DNA of 64,000 nt from Parapedobacter sp. SGR-10 (GTDB lineage Bacteria; Bacteroidota; Bacteroidia; Sphingobacteriales; Sphingobacteriaceae): the NCBI RefSeq assembly GCF_011030405.1, contig NZ_JAAJTJ010000002.1, positions 62,001 through 126,000 of the forward strand. The letters are read 5' to 3'. The notes beneath the pieces are model-generated. The model made no database searches. It was not told the origin of the DNA and worked only from the letters and a program-made list of their open reading frames with translations. Numbering within the stretch: the stretch's first letter is position 1; the number at the start of each line of letters is the position of its first letter. Positions 53,687 to 62,640 of this stretch are shown here, in pieces. Made by a program: the position numbers and the translations under genes.

Positions 53687-53736
53687 AAATTCCTACGGAT
53701 AATACAGAGGAAAGGTGTTCCGTTTGATTAGCACAC

Positions 53737-53764
53737 GTAGAGACGTAAGATCTTACGTCTTTAC
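53737..53764. repeat. 28-bp palindromic repeat (GTAGAGACGTAAGA type)
   Basis: GTAGAGACGTAAGA is followed at once by TCTTACGTCTTTAC, symmetric at 13 of 14 positions. The outer GTAGAGACG is shared with the repeat at 54285, so both belong to one dispersed family. Confidence 0.7.
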
Positions 53765-54284
53765 AGAAAATGGTAAAACGCACCGTTTCCCAAAATATTC
53801 GTACCGACCTTCATTAAAAATTCTGACAATACCAACGATTGACAGATACAATTGGACCGGATTGTTTATTATTCAAGCACAATAAAATTAGCATATCTTT
53901 TCCAATATACCAAAATGATGTGGTTATTTCTCCCCGGAAATGGAGGAGTTGAGAATCAGCTATTTAAAAAAATTAATTGTAGGAGCTTACATGAACAAAA
54001 AGAAACTTTTCAAGAATATTATAAAAAGTCCCGAATAGTTCGGCAGGCTTTCCCATATCGGTGAATGCTGCACGACCACAATTTTAAACCTTATTATAAT
54101 CCGCATTTTCAGCATTCCGACACCAATTCGTGAATTAACTTATTAGACCGATGGCCTGGCATCCGGCCGGATAGAAAGGATGGTATCTTTCTGAAGCGTT
54201 GCCGGGATCAGAGGTCATTTTGAAATAACCTTAAAAATGATGAATTTTGACAAGGGTGGGAGAGGACTGTGCCTGCCACTAAAT

Positions 54285-54333
54285 GTAGAGACGCAATGCC
54301 TGTCTATCCGACAGGTAGACATTGCGTCTCTAC
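54285..54333. repeat. 49-bp inverted repeat of the GTAGAGACG family
   Basis: GTAGAGACGCAATG (54285-54298) pairs perfectly with CATTGCGTCTCTAC (54320-54333); inside, CCTGTC/GACAGG forms a second stem. It lies upstream of the SusC gene. Confidence 0.8.
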
Positions 54334-54427
54334 GAAAAAAACGAAAACACACCACCGCCGTACAACGCGGCGAGATCGGTATCCCCCGATCCGTACAGAT
54401 ATATTTGCAGGTGTGGTTGAAAGTCAC

Positions 54428-54488
54428 ACGTAGGGGCGAAATATCTTTCGCCCAATTGATACGGGCAAATAATCATTTGCCCCTACGT
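54428..54488. repeat. double-hairpin repeat (GTAGGGGCGAA type)
   Basis: ACGTAGG/CCTACGT close the element; inside are two hairpins, GGGCGAAA/TTTCGCCC (54434-54453) and GGGCAAAT/ATTTGCCC (54463-54482). It overlaps the likely start of the SusC gene. Confidence 0.8.
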
Positions 54489-57400
54489 ATATTTTTTATA
54501 TTTTTTGTTTCACTGTTGTTTAGTTTAGAAGCCCGACCGCAGTCTCCCGGAAGCCGGGAGGCTGCCCCCGGGCAGCGACAGGAATTTGTCCGTGAGATCA
54601 ACGGTACGGTGATCGATGCAGTGACCAAAGAGCCGTTGCTCGGTGTGTCGCTAGTGATCTATGTCGACTCGGTCAAGTATGTAGGTCGAGCTAGCCGTGA
54701 CGGAGGACGTTTTGACTTCCGTGGCACACACATCACGCATGGCGTGATGAAGATCAACCACGAAGGCTATATAGCGCAGGAAATCCAATTATCCCCACAG
54801 AACAATGGCCCATATCATATCGCACTACAGCCCGACGCTATTGCCATAGAAGAGGTCGAGGTCATCAGTACGGGTTATTTCTCCGTGCCAAAGGAACGGG
54901 CTACAGGATCTTTTACTCATATTGGTCAGGAACTATTTAGCCGCTCGGTAGGTTCCAATGTCATCGACCGTCTGAAAGACGTTGTACCCGGACTGACTTT
55001 CAATCAGCCCAAGATCGGCAAGTCGACCTTTTTCAACGAGCCAAGCATCTCGATACGGGGGCGCAGTACCATCCGGGGCAATGCCGAGCCTTTGATTATC
55101 CTCGATAATTTCCCCTATGAGGGTGATATTAATGACATCAATCCCGAAGACATCGAGAGCGTGACCATCCTACAAGATGCGGCGGCCGCCTCGATATGGG
55201 GTGCACGTGCAGGCAATGGGGTGATCGTACTGACCTCCAAGAGCGGTAAACTAGATCGGCCGCTACAGATGACCGTACACTCGGATCTCTCCATCTCGGC
55301 CAAGCCCGATCTGTACTATACGCCCACGATGTCGATGGACGACTTTATCGAGGTAGAGCGATTTCTGTTTGACAAAGGTGCATGGAATGCCTATATCAAC
55401 CAAGGGTACAGCTATATTACGCCTGCTGTCGAACTATTGAAACAACACCGCGATGGTGATCTGACCGATACGGAACTGGAAGCGGCACTGGACGTACTCA
55501 AAGGACAGGACGTCCGCCGTGATCTGTCGAAGTACTTTTATCGCCCGGCATCACTGCGCAAGCTGTCGGCCAGCTTTGACGGCGGTGGTAGGTATAACAC
55601 CTATTATTTTTCAGCAGGTTATGACGAGAACAGGAGCACCCAACAGGACAGCGACAACAAACGTATCAGTCTCAATGCAAGAAACAGTTATAGGCTGTGG
55701 AAGGATAGATTACAGTTTGACATGGGAGTGATGTTCAGTAAGAGTATAAGCCATAATCAACGTCTATCGGGCAGTCAATATAATGTGCTGTACGATCGCT
55801 TGGCGGATGATCAGGGCAATCCGCTATCTATCGGCGGATGGAACAGATTCAGGCAGAGCTATATCGATACTGCCGGAAATGGACTGCTGAAAGATTGGAA
55901 CTATAGGCCATTGCAGGAGTTGGGGATGAATACGTTTCGTAACGATGACCTGTCTTATCAAGTCAATACAACGCTACGGGTACGACCATTCGATTGGTTG
56001 ACGCTGTCCGTTCGATACAGATATGCTGCTGGAAATGGAAACTTATATAGTGTGTGGTCTGAAGAGGCTTTTCAGATGCGTAATATGTTTAATCAGTTTT
56101 CGACCATAGATCGTATGACAAATATCGTCACTACAGCTATTCCCTCCGGCGGGCAATTGAATACAACGAGGCATGCCTCTGACCACCACAATGCGCGTAT
56201 TCAGGCTGATCTAAATCACTCGTGGGGAAGACACAAAATGGCTGTCCTGGGTGGAGCTGAAGTCAATAGTTTAAGTGGGTTGAGTGAAATCGATGCCACG
56301 AGGCTTGGTTACCAGTCGGGCACGGAGACTTTCACGCCGATAGATCTGACTGGACGATACCCACAATACCATTTATCCTCGTTAGGAACCTTGTCTGTAG
56401 CTCCGATCCAGCCAACACGTGATCGCAGTGTCAACCGAAATGTGCTACTGTTTGGAAATGCTTCGTACACTTACAGCGATCGTTATACAGCCACAATCTC
56501 CGTAAGGAAAGATGAGGCTAATATCTTTGGCGTGGAAGCCAACCGCAGGGGGAAACCTTTCTGGTCATCGGGATTGCTCTGGCATATACACGAGGAGGAT
56601 TTTGCCCGTGTACCTTGGCTACAAAGGTTGTCATTGCGTGGTACACACGGTATGATGGGCAATGTGAGCACGGCATCGGCATATCTGACATCTATGGGGG
56701 CTTTCACTCCTTATTTCTATACCGATAGGGTGTACCAGTCGATAAGCACGCCCCCAAACCCGATGCTGTCATGGGAGAAGGTGCAGATGACAAATGTGGC
56801 CGTTGATTTTGCGTTATGGCAGGGTGGGCTGTCCGGTTCGGTAGAACGCTACTTTCGGAAGTCTACTGATCTACTGAGTTACAATCCGATGGCACCCTCA
56901 TCGGGGGTATCCCAATTGTATGGCAATTGGTCATCCATGAAGTCTTCGGGATGGGATATCTCGTTGACTAGTCATCAGCTACGGGGCCATTTTTCATGGT
57001 CGTCCAATTTTATATTCAGTCATATCAAAGATATGGTGACCGATTATTATCAAAAACCCAGCAGCGATAGATTGTATCTGACATCCAATATCGGACAGTA
57101 CCCGATCGAGGGAAAACCCCTTAATAGCATTTATTCGCTACGGTATGCTGGCCTGGATGAAGTTGGAGACCCATTGGGCTATATAGGTGGAGAGGAAAGC
57201 AAAAATTATACGGCCATTTACAATAATACCCCACTGTCCGAATATAGGTATCATGGTAGGGCAACACCGGCTACTTTCGGTAGCCTGCGCAATACTTTGG
57301 GGTATAAAGGTGCCGAACTCTCCTTTACCCTTTCTTATCATTTAGGCTATTACTTTCGTCAGCAGGCTTTCTCTTCATCTATGCTCTACAGTGTATTGGG

Positions 57401-57767
57401 ATACGGTACATCTGCATTTCAGTCACATTATGCCGATCGTTGGAAACAAGCTGGTGATGAAATGAAAACACGTGTGCCGGCGGCTTTGTATCCAGTGAAC
57501 GGCAATCGTGAGGTCTTCTATGGTATGGCCGAAGACCATGTACAGCGTGGGGATCATATAAGATTGCGTGATGTACGTATTGCTTACAGTTTTCCGGAGT
57601 TGAAGACGAAGTCCATAAGGGCGATCCAATTGTATGGATATGTGGATAATGTAGGCGTACTATGGGTCGCCAACAGAGAAGGTTATGACCCACAGGCTGT
57701 ACCTGACGTGGGAATGATCTATCCTATACCGATAACCTTTGCATTTGGTCTTAACATTAAAATATAA
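54477..57767 (+). CDS. SusC/RagA-type TonB-dependent outer membrane receptor
   Basis: About 1096 residues from TTG at 54477; the frame is open from 54237. It has a hydrophobic leader (RIFFIFFVSLLFSLEARPQS), a carboxypeptidase-like beta-sandwich (EINGTVIDAVTKEPLLGVSL), then the TonB plug with SIRGRSTIRGNAEPLIILDN and DAAAASIWGARAGNGVIVLT, and a 22-strand barrel. With SusD it takes up large nutrients across the outer membrane. The first 80 codons of the longest frame merely translate two inverted repeats, so the true start is probably the TTG or a nearby codon, placed inside the second repeat. Heads the susC-susD-tlpA unit. Confidence 0.92.
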   Translation: MPLRIFFIFFVSLLFSLEARPQSPGSREAAPGQRQEFVREINGTVIDAVTKEPLLGVSLVIYVDSVKYVGRASRDGGRFDFRGTHITHGVMKINHEGYIAQEIQLSPQNNGPYHIALQPDAIAIEEVEVISTGYFSVPKERATGSFTHIGQELFSRSVGSNVIDRLKDVVPGLTFNQPKIGKSTFFNEPSISIRGRSTIRGNAEPLIILDNFPYEGDINDINPEDIESVTILQDAAAASIWGARAGNGVIVLTSKSGKLDRPLQMTVHSDLSISAKPDLYYTPTMSMDDFIEVERFLFDKGAWNAYINQGYSYITPAVELLKQHRDGDLTDTELEAALDVLKGQDVRRDLSKYFYRPASLRKLSASFDGGGRYNTYYFSAGYDENRSTQQDSDNKRISLNARNSYRLWKDRLQFDMGVMFSKSISHNQRLSGSQYNVLYDRLADDQGNPLSIGGWNRFRQSYIDTAGNGLLKDWNYRPLQELGMNTFRNDDLSYQVNTTLRVRPFDWLTLSVRYRYAAGNGNLYSVWSEEAFQMRNMFNQFSTIDRMTNIVTTAIPSGGQLNTTRHASDHHNARIQADLNHSWGRHKMAVLGGAEVNSLSGLSEIDATRLGYQSGTETFTPIDLTGRYPQYHLSSLGTLSVAPIQPTRDRSVNRNVLLFGNASYTYSDRYTATISVRKDEANIFGVEANRRGKPFWSSGLLWHIHEEDFARVPWLQRLSLRGTHGMMGNVSTASAYLTSMGAFTPYFYTDRVYQSISTPPNPMLSWEKVQMTNVAVDFALWQGGLSGSVERYFRKSTDLLSYNPMAPSSGVSQLYGNWSSMKSSGWDISLTSHQLRGHFSWSSNFIFSHIKDMVTDYYQKPSSDRLYLTSNIGQYPIEGKPLNSIYSLRYAGLDEVGDPLGYIGGEESKNYTAIYNNTPLSEYRYHGRATPATFGSLRNTLGYKGAELSFTLSYHLGYYFRQQAFSSSMLYSVLGYGTSAFQSHYADRWKQAGDEMKTRVPAALYPVNGNREVFYGMAEDHVQRGDHIRLRDVRIAYSFPELKTKSIRAIQLYGYVDNVGVLWVANREGYDPQAVPDVGMIYPIPITFAFGLNIKI

Positions 57768-57772
57768 TCAAC

Positions 57773-59113
57773 ATGAAAATATATACTATATACACTCCCC
57801 TGACCGCGCTGATCCTGTCATTGCTGTCCTGTGGAGAGTATCTCGATACCAAACCGCATTCCAATCTGGTCGTACCGGAAAGTTTGGACGATATGGAGCA
57901 GTTACTGGACAATGGAACAGTATTCACGCCCTATCCGGAGCTGTTGGAGTTGCAGGCCGATGACTTTTATTTTGAACAACCGTATTGGGAAAGCATGTTT
58001 GAGCTGGTGAGTAAAAATGCCTATATCTGGGCCAAAGATATTTACGGCACGACAGAATCTCACTCAGCATGGTCACAACCCTATAGTAGGATCTTTTACG
58101 CCAATGCCGTCTTGGATGGTTTGCAAGGCATAGCCCGCACCCAGGCCACGGCTGCACGTCATGACCATATCAAGGGGTGTGCACTGTTCTTAAAAGCGGA
58201 AGCGGTGTACATATTGGCACAGCTATTTGCCAAAGTGTATGACGAACGTACTGCGCACAGCGATCTGGGTATCCCTATCCCGATCTCGGCTGATGTCAAT
58301 GAACAGGTATCCCGTCCTACGCTTGAATATACTTTTGAATTCATTACCAACAGTCTGACGGAGGCCGAAAAGCTGCTTTCGGCTACTGTAGATTATTCCA
58401 GACCCTCAAAAGCGGCAGCCAATGCTCTCCTCGCACGCGTTTATCTCTACATGGGAAGGTATGAAAATGCACTGGATCATTCCAGCGCATCATTGCAATC
58501 CTTTGATGACGTGATAGATCTGAATACAGCTACTGTTAGAGATTATAAAAATACAATGTTAAACAGGTTTTTGTCTCCTTCCAATGATATCAAGAATCTA
58601 AGGGCTTCTACCCTGATAGATACTGTACTCATCAGGAGCTATAGCCTTTCAGATAAAAGGTTGTCTTCGTTTTATTTGGAGCAGAGCCCTAAGAAGTGGG
58701 TCAAGAAACGTTTTAATAATCTAGTGGATTTGTGTTTCACGGGATTAGATGCGGACGAACAGTACCTCATACGTTCGGAATGCTATGCTCGGGACGGGCA
58801 GTTGGATAAGGCACTTGAGGATCTAAATAACCTTCTAAAAAATAGATTTACTGTCGGTGCGTATGTTCCTTATAGTAGTTCTGATAGAGATGAGGTTCTG
58901 CGTTGGATATTGGAAGAACGTAGAAAAGAATTGATCTTTCGAGGAGTCAGGTGGTCGGATCTTAAACGGTTGAATCGGGAAGGTTTTGATATGAAACTCA
59001 CGCGTATGCTGGGCAACGATGTCTATACTCTGGCTCCCCATGATCCTAAATGGGTACTGCCTATACCATTGAACGAAGTAAGCGTAACTAAAATTATACA
59101 GAATGAGCGTTGA
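57773..59113 (+). CDS. SusD/RagB-type nutrient-binding lipoprotein
   Basis: A 446-residue lipoprotein (lipobox LLSCG, Cys20; then EYLDTKPHSNLVVPESLDDM typical of the family). It has TPR-like helices in the middle and the C-terminal signature LRWILEERRKELIFRGVRWS DLKR. It sits on the outer membrane as the lid of the SusC channel. It starts 5 nt after susC and overlaps the TlpA gene by 11 bp. No glycoside hydrolase genes are nearby, so the cargo may not be a glycan. Confidence 0.93.
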   Translation: MKIYTIYTPLTALILSLLSCGEYLDTKPHSNLVVPESLDDMEQLLDNGTVFTPYPELLELQADDFYFEQPYWESMFELVSKNAYIWAKDIYGTTESHSAWSQPYSRIFYANAVLDGLQGIARTQATAARHDHIKGCALFLKAEAVYILAQLFAKVYDERTAHSDLGIPIPISADVNEQVSRPTLEYTFEFITNSLTEAEKLLSATVDYSRPSKAAANALLARVYLYMGRYENALDHSSASLQSFDDVIDLNTATVRDYKNTMLNRFLSPSNDIKNLRASTLIDTVLIRSYSLSDKRLSSFYLEQSPKKWVKKRFNNLVDLCFTGLDADEQYLIRSECYARDGQLDKALEDLNNLLKNRFTVGAYVPYSSSDRDEVLRWILEERRKELIFRGVRWSDLKRLNREGFDMKLTRMLGNDVYTLAPHDPKWVLPIPLNEVSVTKIIQNER

Positions 59114-60614
59114 TATAAGGAAGCTATTTTTACTATCGGGATCGATCATGATCGCGATGTCGTCCATTGCTCAGAAAAACACGGCACAGCTTACCGTTGT
59201 GTCGGATTACTTAGATGTGCGTGATACTTTGGAACTTTATGTCTGGAGGGATTTGATAGGGTCTGAAATTAATGCTCCTCATGATATCATATCTATGGTA
59301 CAGGATGGTCACGGCACCTATAGAGCTGATATAGCCAGTATGAATACTCATACACATGTCAGCCTGTATTTCTCCTATCAGAAATCCATGAAAATCCCGA
59401 TGTTTGGCATTTTTTCAACTTTGCCACTACGACCGGGAGATGATATTACGATTGAATTGTTTCCGAAAACAGGCCGATACAAAGCAGCTGGAATGGGATA
59501 TGACAATGGTGAGCCTGTGTTTTTAAAGAATTGGTTCTGTGTTTTTTCTGGAGTGGGGGGCAAGCGTATGCATTTGGATTACGAGATGACGGATATCTAT
59601 ACGAATATCACTTACGCGCCATCGCCGAAGGAACAAAAGGTATATATTGAGAGCAAGTGGTATAAAATAGACAGCCTCACAATGGAAGTCGATCAGCTGA
59701 TTTCAAGAGCTGCTCTCCAACTCGATACGCAAGACGCTGATCGCTTGCTCGAGAATGCGAAGGTATGGGCCGTCCTGAGCAAAGTTGAAGTGCTTAAGGA
59801 ATACAGGATGATGAGTCTCATGAATACCGTGAGGCTGGATACCGCTGATTTCTTAGGGCTCATTGATAAAATGTCGGCCGATGTCAATCAGCTGACAAAA
59901 CAATACAATCTATCGATAGCAAGAAATTTTCGGTCGGTAAAGGCTGGCGCTATGCTAGCGGAATATAGTAGTATCATGCGCAGAGGTGTTTCTGGTATAG
60001 CAGATATGTTTTCTGAGACCGTAAACTTATTTGGTGAAAAAATTATGCAAGACCGGATAATCGCAAATCTTATCATTGATCATTTTTCACGTAAGCCGGA
60101 TGGATTGGCTTTGGAAAAAATAATGGAAGGAATTTACGATCCTTATGCCCTGAAGAGAATACAGGAAAAAGGAATTTTTGTGCCGGGTAATGCATTTCCT
60201 GAATTTTCCTTACCTGATATATCGGGCAAAAAACACAATTTGTCGGACTATAAAGGAAAGCTGGTATTGCTAGATTTTTGGTACATGGGCTGTATACCGT
60301 GTAGATATTTTATAAAGAATGAAATAAAACCTTTGGCTGAAAGTGGTATTGATATCGAGATCTTACTGATCAGTACGGATACAAGGAAGGTCTTGGAGAA
60401 AGCTATCATCGACGATGTCATCCCCTCATCGGTTATTGCACTGTATACAGAAGACCAAGGGTTTAAACACCCATATATTGGGCGTTTAGGCATAAGTGGT
60501 TATCCTTATCCAGTACTTTTGGATGGCAAAGGCAAAGTTCTTTTGGTCGGAAATCAGTTGAAAAACGAGCGCTTGATCGATATCATCAGGCGGTACAAAA
60601 ATAGCGGAGAATAA
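59103..60614 (+). CDS. TlpA-family thioredoxin-fold protein
   Basis: A 503-residue secreted protein with signal peptide (SGSIMIAMSSIAQ), a long helical N-terminal region typical of Bacteroidetes TlpA/DUF4369-like proteins, and a C-terminal thioredoxin domain with the redox motif WYMGCIPC (C397 and C400) and the cis-Pro loop SGYPYPVLLD. It should act in the periplasm in reduction or exchange of disulfides. Its start overlaps susD, so it is part of the receptor operon. A shared terminator separates it from the convergent DUF6520 gene. Confidence 0.9.
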   Translation: MSVDIRKLFLLSGSIMIAMSSIAQKNTAQLTVVSDYLDVRDTLELYVWRDLIGSEINAPHDIISMVQDGHGTYRADIASMNTHTHVSLYFSYQKSMKIPMFGIFSTLPLRPGDDITIELFPKTGRYKAAGMGYDNGEPVFLKNWFCVFSGVGGKRMHLDYEMTDIYTNITYAPSPKEQKVYIESKWYKIDSLTMEVDQLISRAALQLDTQDADRLLENAKVWAVLSKVEVLKEYRMMSLMNTVRLDTADFLGLIDKMSADVNQLTKQYNLSIARNFRSVKAGAMLAEYSSIMRRGVSGIADMFSETVNLFGEKIMQDRIIANLIIDHFSRKPDGLALEKIMEGIYDPYALKRIQEKGIFVPGNAFPEFSLPDISGKKHNLSDYKGKLVLLDFWYMGCIPCRYFIKNEIKPLAESGIDIEILLISTDTRKVLEKAIIDDVIPSSVIALYTEDQGFKHPYIGRLGISGYPYPVLLDGKGKVLLVGNQLKNERLIDIIRRYKNSGE

Positions 60615-60626
60615 TTCTCCGCTATT
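60600..60626. terminator. shared terminator of tlpA and DUF6520 genes
   Basis: AATAGCGGAGAA (60600-60611) pairs perfectly with TTCTCCGCTATT (60615-60626) around TAA, the tlpA stop codon. The DUF6520 gene ends at 60631 on the other strand. Confidence 0.75.
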
Positions 60627-60630
60627 GCAT

Positions 60631-60951
60631 TTAATTTGATTTCGGCTGGCGTTCGCCAATACATTCAATCCAATTGTCAACTGCTTCTGGGTGCCCCGGA
60701 GCATAAGTCCAGAAACAAGTTTGTGGTTGCTGACTGTTACACTCGAAGGTTGTGCCTAAAGTTCCCACACTTTGCATGTTGGGTTCGTTAATGGGGGCAT
60801 CCGTAGGATTGGGGAGCCCTTCCTCAATTTTTTCATAACCCGGTGTGCCATCAGTCTGACACGGACTGTCTTCGGCTTGGCTAGCCCAAGCACCTCCTAT
60901 ACCGACCACTATGGCCAGGATAGGTAGGATTTTAAATAAACGATTCATCAT
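60631..60951 (-). CDS. DUF6520 secreted Cys-containing peptide
   Basis: A 106-residue protein with a signal peptide (FKILPILAIVVGIGGAWASQ) and a mature part of about 80 residues with four cysteines (31, 71, 79, 97), Pro/Gly/Asn-rich. It matches DUF6520, small secreted proteins common in Sphingobacteriaceae and often encoded beside MauE-like and TlpA genes. The cysteines may form two disulfides. It lies 11 bp downstream of the MauE-like gene. Function unknown; signal, toxin or redox substrate are all possible. Confidence 0.8.
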   Translation of the reverse strand: MMNRLFKILPILAIVVGIGGAWASQAEDSPCQTDGTPGYEKIEEGLPNPTDAPINEPNMQSVGTLGTTFECNSQQPQTCFWTYAPGHPEAVDNWIECIGERQPKSN

Positions 60952-60962
60952 ATATATTGAAA

Positions 60963-61433
60963 TTAAAGTGTTTCATCTTTACGTTTCTTTTGTTGCTTTG
61001 CCAGCTTCCATAGCATGATAGATGCGACTGCTACGATCCCATTGACCACATAATGCATGTCCCATGATAGGTTCTTGAAAGCACCTTGACAGGAGCAGGG
61101 CAGGAAAGGGGCATAGTTCATTATATAATATATATAGCTTGTGTAGACCATCATTAATACAAGCAGTAATGAATAGACCCACAGCTCTCGGTAGCGGTAT
61201 AGGATCAGAATGGCGAGTCCATATTCTAGTAGCACCACTAGCGCCGTAAGCATGTACGCTACGGTTTTGCCGACATAAGGCAACAGTTCTAAGTGTGCGG
61301 AGAAGGCCTCAATGTCCATCACTTTCTTGGTTGCAGTGTACAATAGGAGTCCGCTCAAGCCAAGCGAGAATAGCCGCATCACAGTAATCCGGGTACCGGA
61401 GTACCGCTCGTTTTTGATAGATAATGTTTTCAT
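60963..61433 (-). CDS. MauE/DoxX-like redox-associated membrane protein
   Basis: A 156-residue membrane protein with four helices (about 22-37, 57-79, 86-104, 127-143) and the cysteine motif FLPCSCQGAFK (C113, C115) between helices 3 and 4. It belongs to the MauE/DoxX-like family, linked to disulfide formation and export of Cys-rich proteins. It is encoded directly upstream of the DUF6520 peptide in one unit, which suggests that it acts on that peptide. Confidence 0.85.
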   Translation of the reverse strand: MKTLSIKNERYSGTRITVMRLFSLGLSGLLLYTATKKVMDIEAFSAHLELLPYVGKTVAYMLTALVVLLEYGLAILILYRYRELWVYSLLLVLMMVYTSYIYYIMNYAPFLPCSCQGAFKNLSWDMHYVVNGIVAVASIMLWKLAKQQKKRKDETL

Positions 61434-61582
61434 AGTATATAATTTGTAGCTATACCCATCGGCATAGAGGGCTTACAATACTCCAAAGATAGATACGATC
61501 GATAGGCAATATTTGGCAAAATGATGCCGACTAATTGGCACTCCCGTCCCTTGGATAGGCATGTGGTGTGTATGCGATGCGG

Positions 61583-62101
61583 TCAGAAGATTTGCCGCAG
61601 ATACTCGCGGCTGAGACAGAGAAAGCTGGCGATTTCGGTTCTGGGAACTAAATTTAGTACATTGCCATAGCGTTGGCGGAATGCCTCGAGGCGGTCACGC
61701 TTGTCCAGTGCCAGCAGATACTCCCTGAATGCGATGTCCTGCTGGTGCCGCTCCCGTAGCAGATCGTACAGGATGATATGGGTAGGATAGCGGATGGACA
61801 GTTCATAGAGGCCCTTGCGGTCCATAAAATAAACCAGGCTGCTCTCGAGGGCAAGTAGCCGGAAGCGGTGTCTTTCCAGTGGGACGAATATCAACTCCTC
61901 CTGTGCGGCATATCGTATGGGCCGTTTGCGCTCATACTTGCCCAGTGTACCGCCGCCCACAAAGTAGATGTCGCCGGGCAGGCAGGGCAGGTGCTCGCCG
62001 CTATCGATCTCCAAACGTTCTATATGATTTGGCAGATCAGGAATCTCTCTCCGCCATGGGGCATAGACGGTATCTAGAAATAGCTCAAATGTGTTTCCCA
62101 T
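61583..62101 (-). CDS. Crp/Fnr-family regulator
   Basis: A 172-residue protein with a cyclic-nucleotide-binding-like barrel (GEHLPCLPGDIYFVGGGTLG ... EELIFVPLERHRFRLL) and a short C-terminal helix-turn-helix (RTEIASFLCLSREYLRQIF). The C-terminus ends immediately after the recognition helix. ATG at 62101 is preferred; the frame is open from 62167. It is upstream of the MauE-DUF6520 unit on the same strand with a 149-bp gap and may control it. Confidence 0.82.
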   Translation of the reverse strand: MGNTFELFLDTVYAPWRREIPDLPNHIERLEIDSGEHLPCLPGDIYFVGGGTLGKYERKRPIRYAAQEELIFVPLERHRFRLLALESSLVYFMDRKGLYELSIRYPTHIILYDLLRERHQQDIAFREYLLALDKRDRLEAFRQRYGNVLNLVPRTEIASFLCLSREYLRQIF

Positions 62102-62422
62102 ATCCCACAGGTCATTGGTAAGTGATCCAGACCGCAAATTTATAGGGAGAAAACCAAAAAGAAGCATTCTTTTCGTATATCACATGTTTTTCCGGTAGGA
62201 TGGCTTTAAGATCTTCGTAGAACGGCTTTTTCCTTCGCAGGGGTATCCGCGAAATCGTGTGCTCGGGCAAAGGCCTTCCTGTCGACAACGTACGATTTTA
62301 TTCTTTTTGCCCGAAAAATGTGTTGCATATTGCCGTCGATTAATCAGCGTACGAATGTTTTGGACGTCTGAAATGGCCAATCGGACGAACCAAACGAGTC
62401 AACACATGTAAACTAAAAAAAC

Positions 62423-62572
62423 ATGAAACAAGTTAAAGAACAGACGCCAATCCGCAATCAAGGAATGCAATTGGAGAATGAGGTAATCACATGGACGCAG
62501 CTACAAAACGTATTTAATGCGAAGAATCCCAAAAAAGACTGGAAATGTCCGATTGTGACGCCGCGGTTCTAG
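62423..62572 (+). CDS. 49-residue peptide, possible modified-peptide precursor
   Basis: ATG at 62423 opens MKQVKEQTPIRNQGMQLENE, ending KDWKCPIVTPRF. The N-terminal part is polar and leader-like; the C-terminal part has one Cys. It stands 68 bp upstream of an HtrB-like acyltransferase on the same strand. This resembles the layout of short precursor genes before modifying enzymes. There is no double-glycine motif. Clean start and end; no recognised family. Confidence 0.55.
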   Translation: MKQVKEQTPIRNQGMQLENEVITWTQLQNVFNAKNPKKDWKCPIVTPRF

Positions 62573-62640
62573 CGGTATAGAATGAGGAGGGGCGAAGAGC
62601 GACAGTTAGACGCCTCTCCATTTTTTTACTTTTTACGATC

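Noticed and set aside
53852-54064. 70-codon plus-strand ORF
   Set aside because: A/T-rich, no family resemblance, located among repeats upstream of susC.
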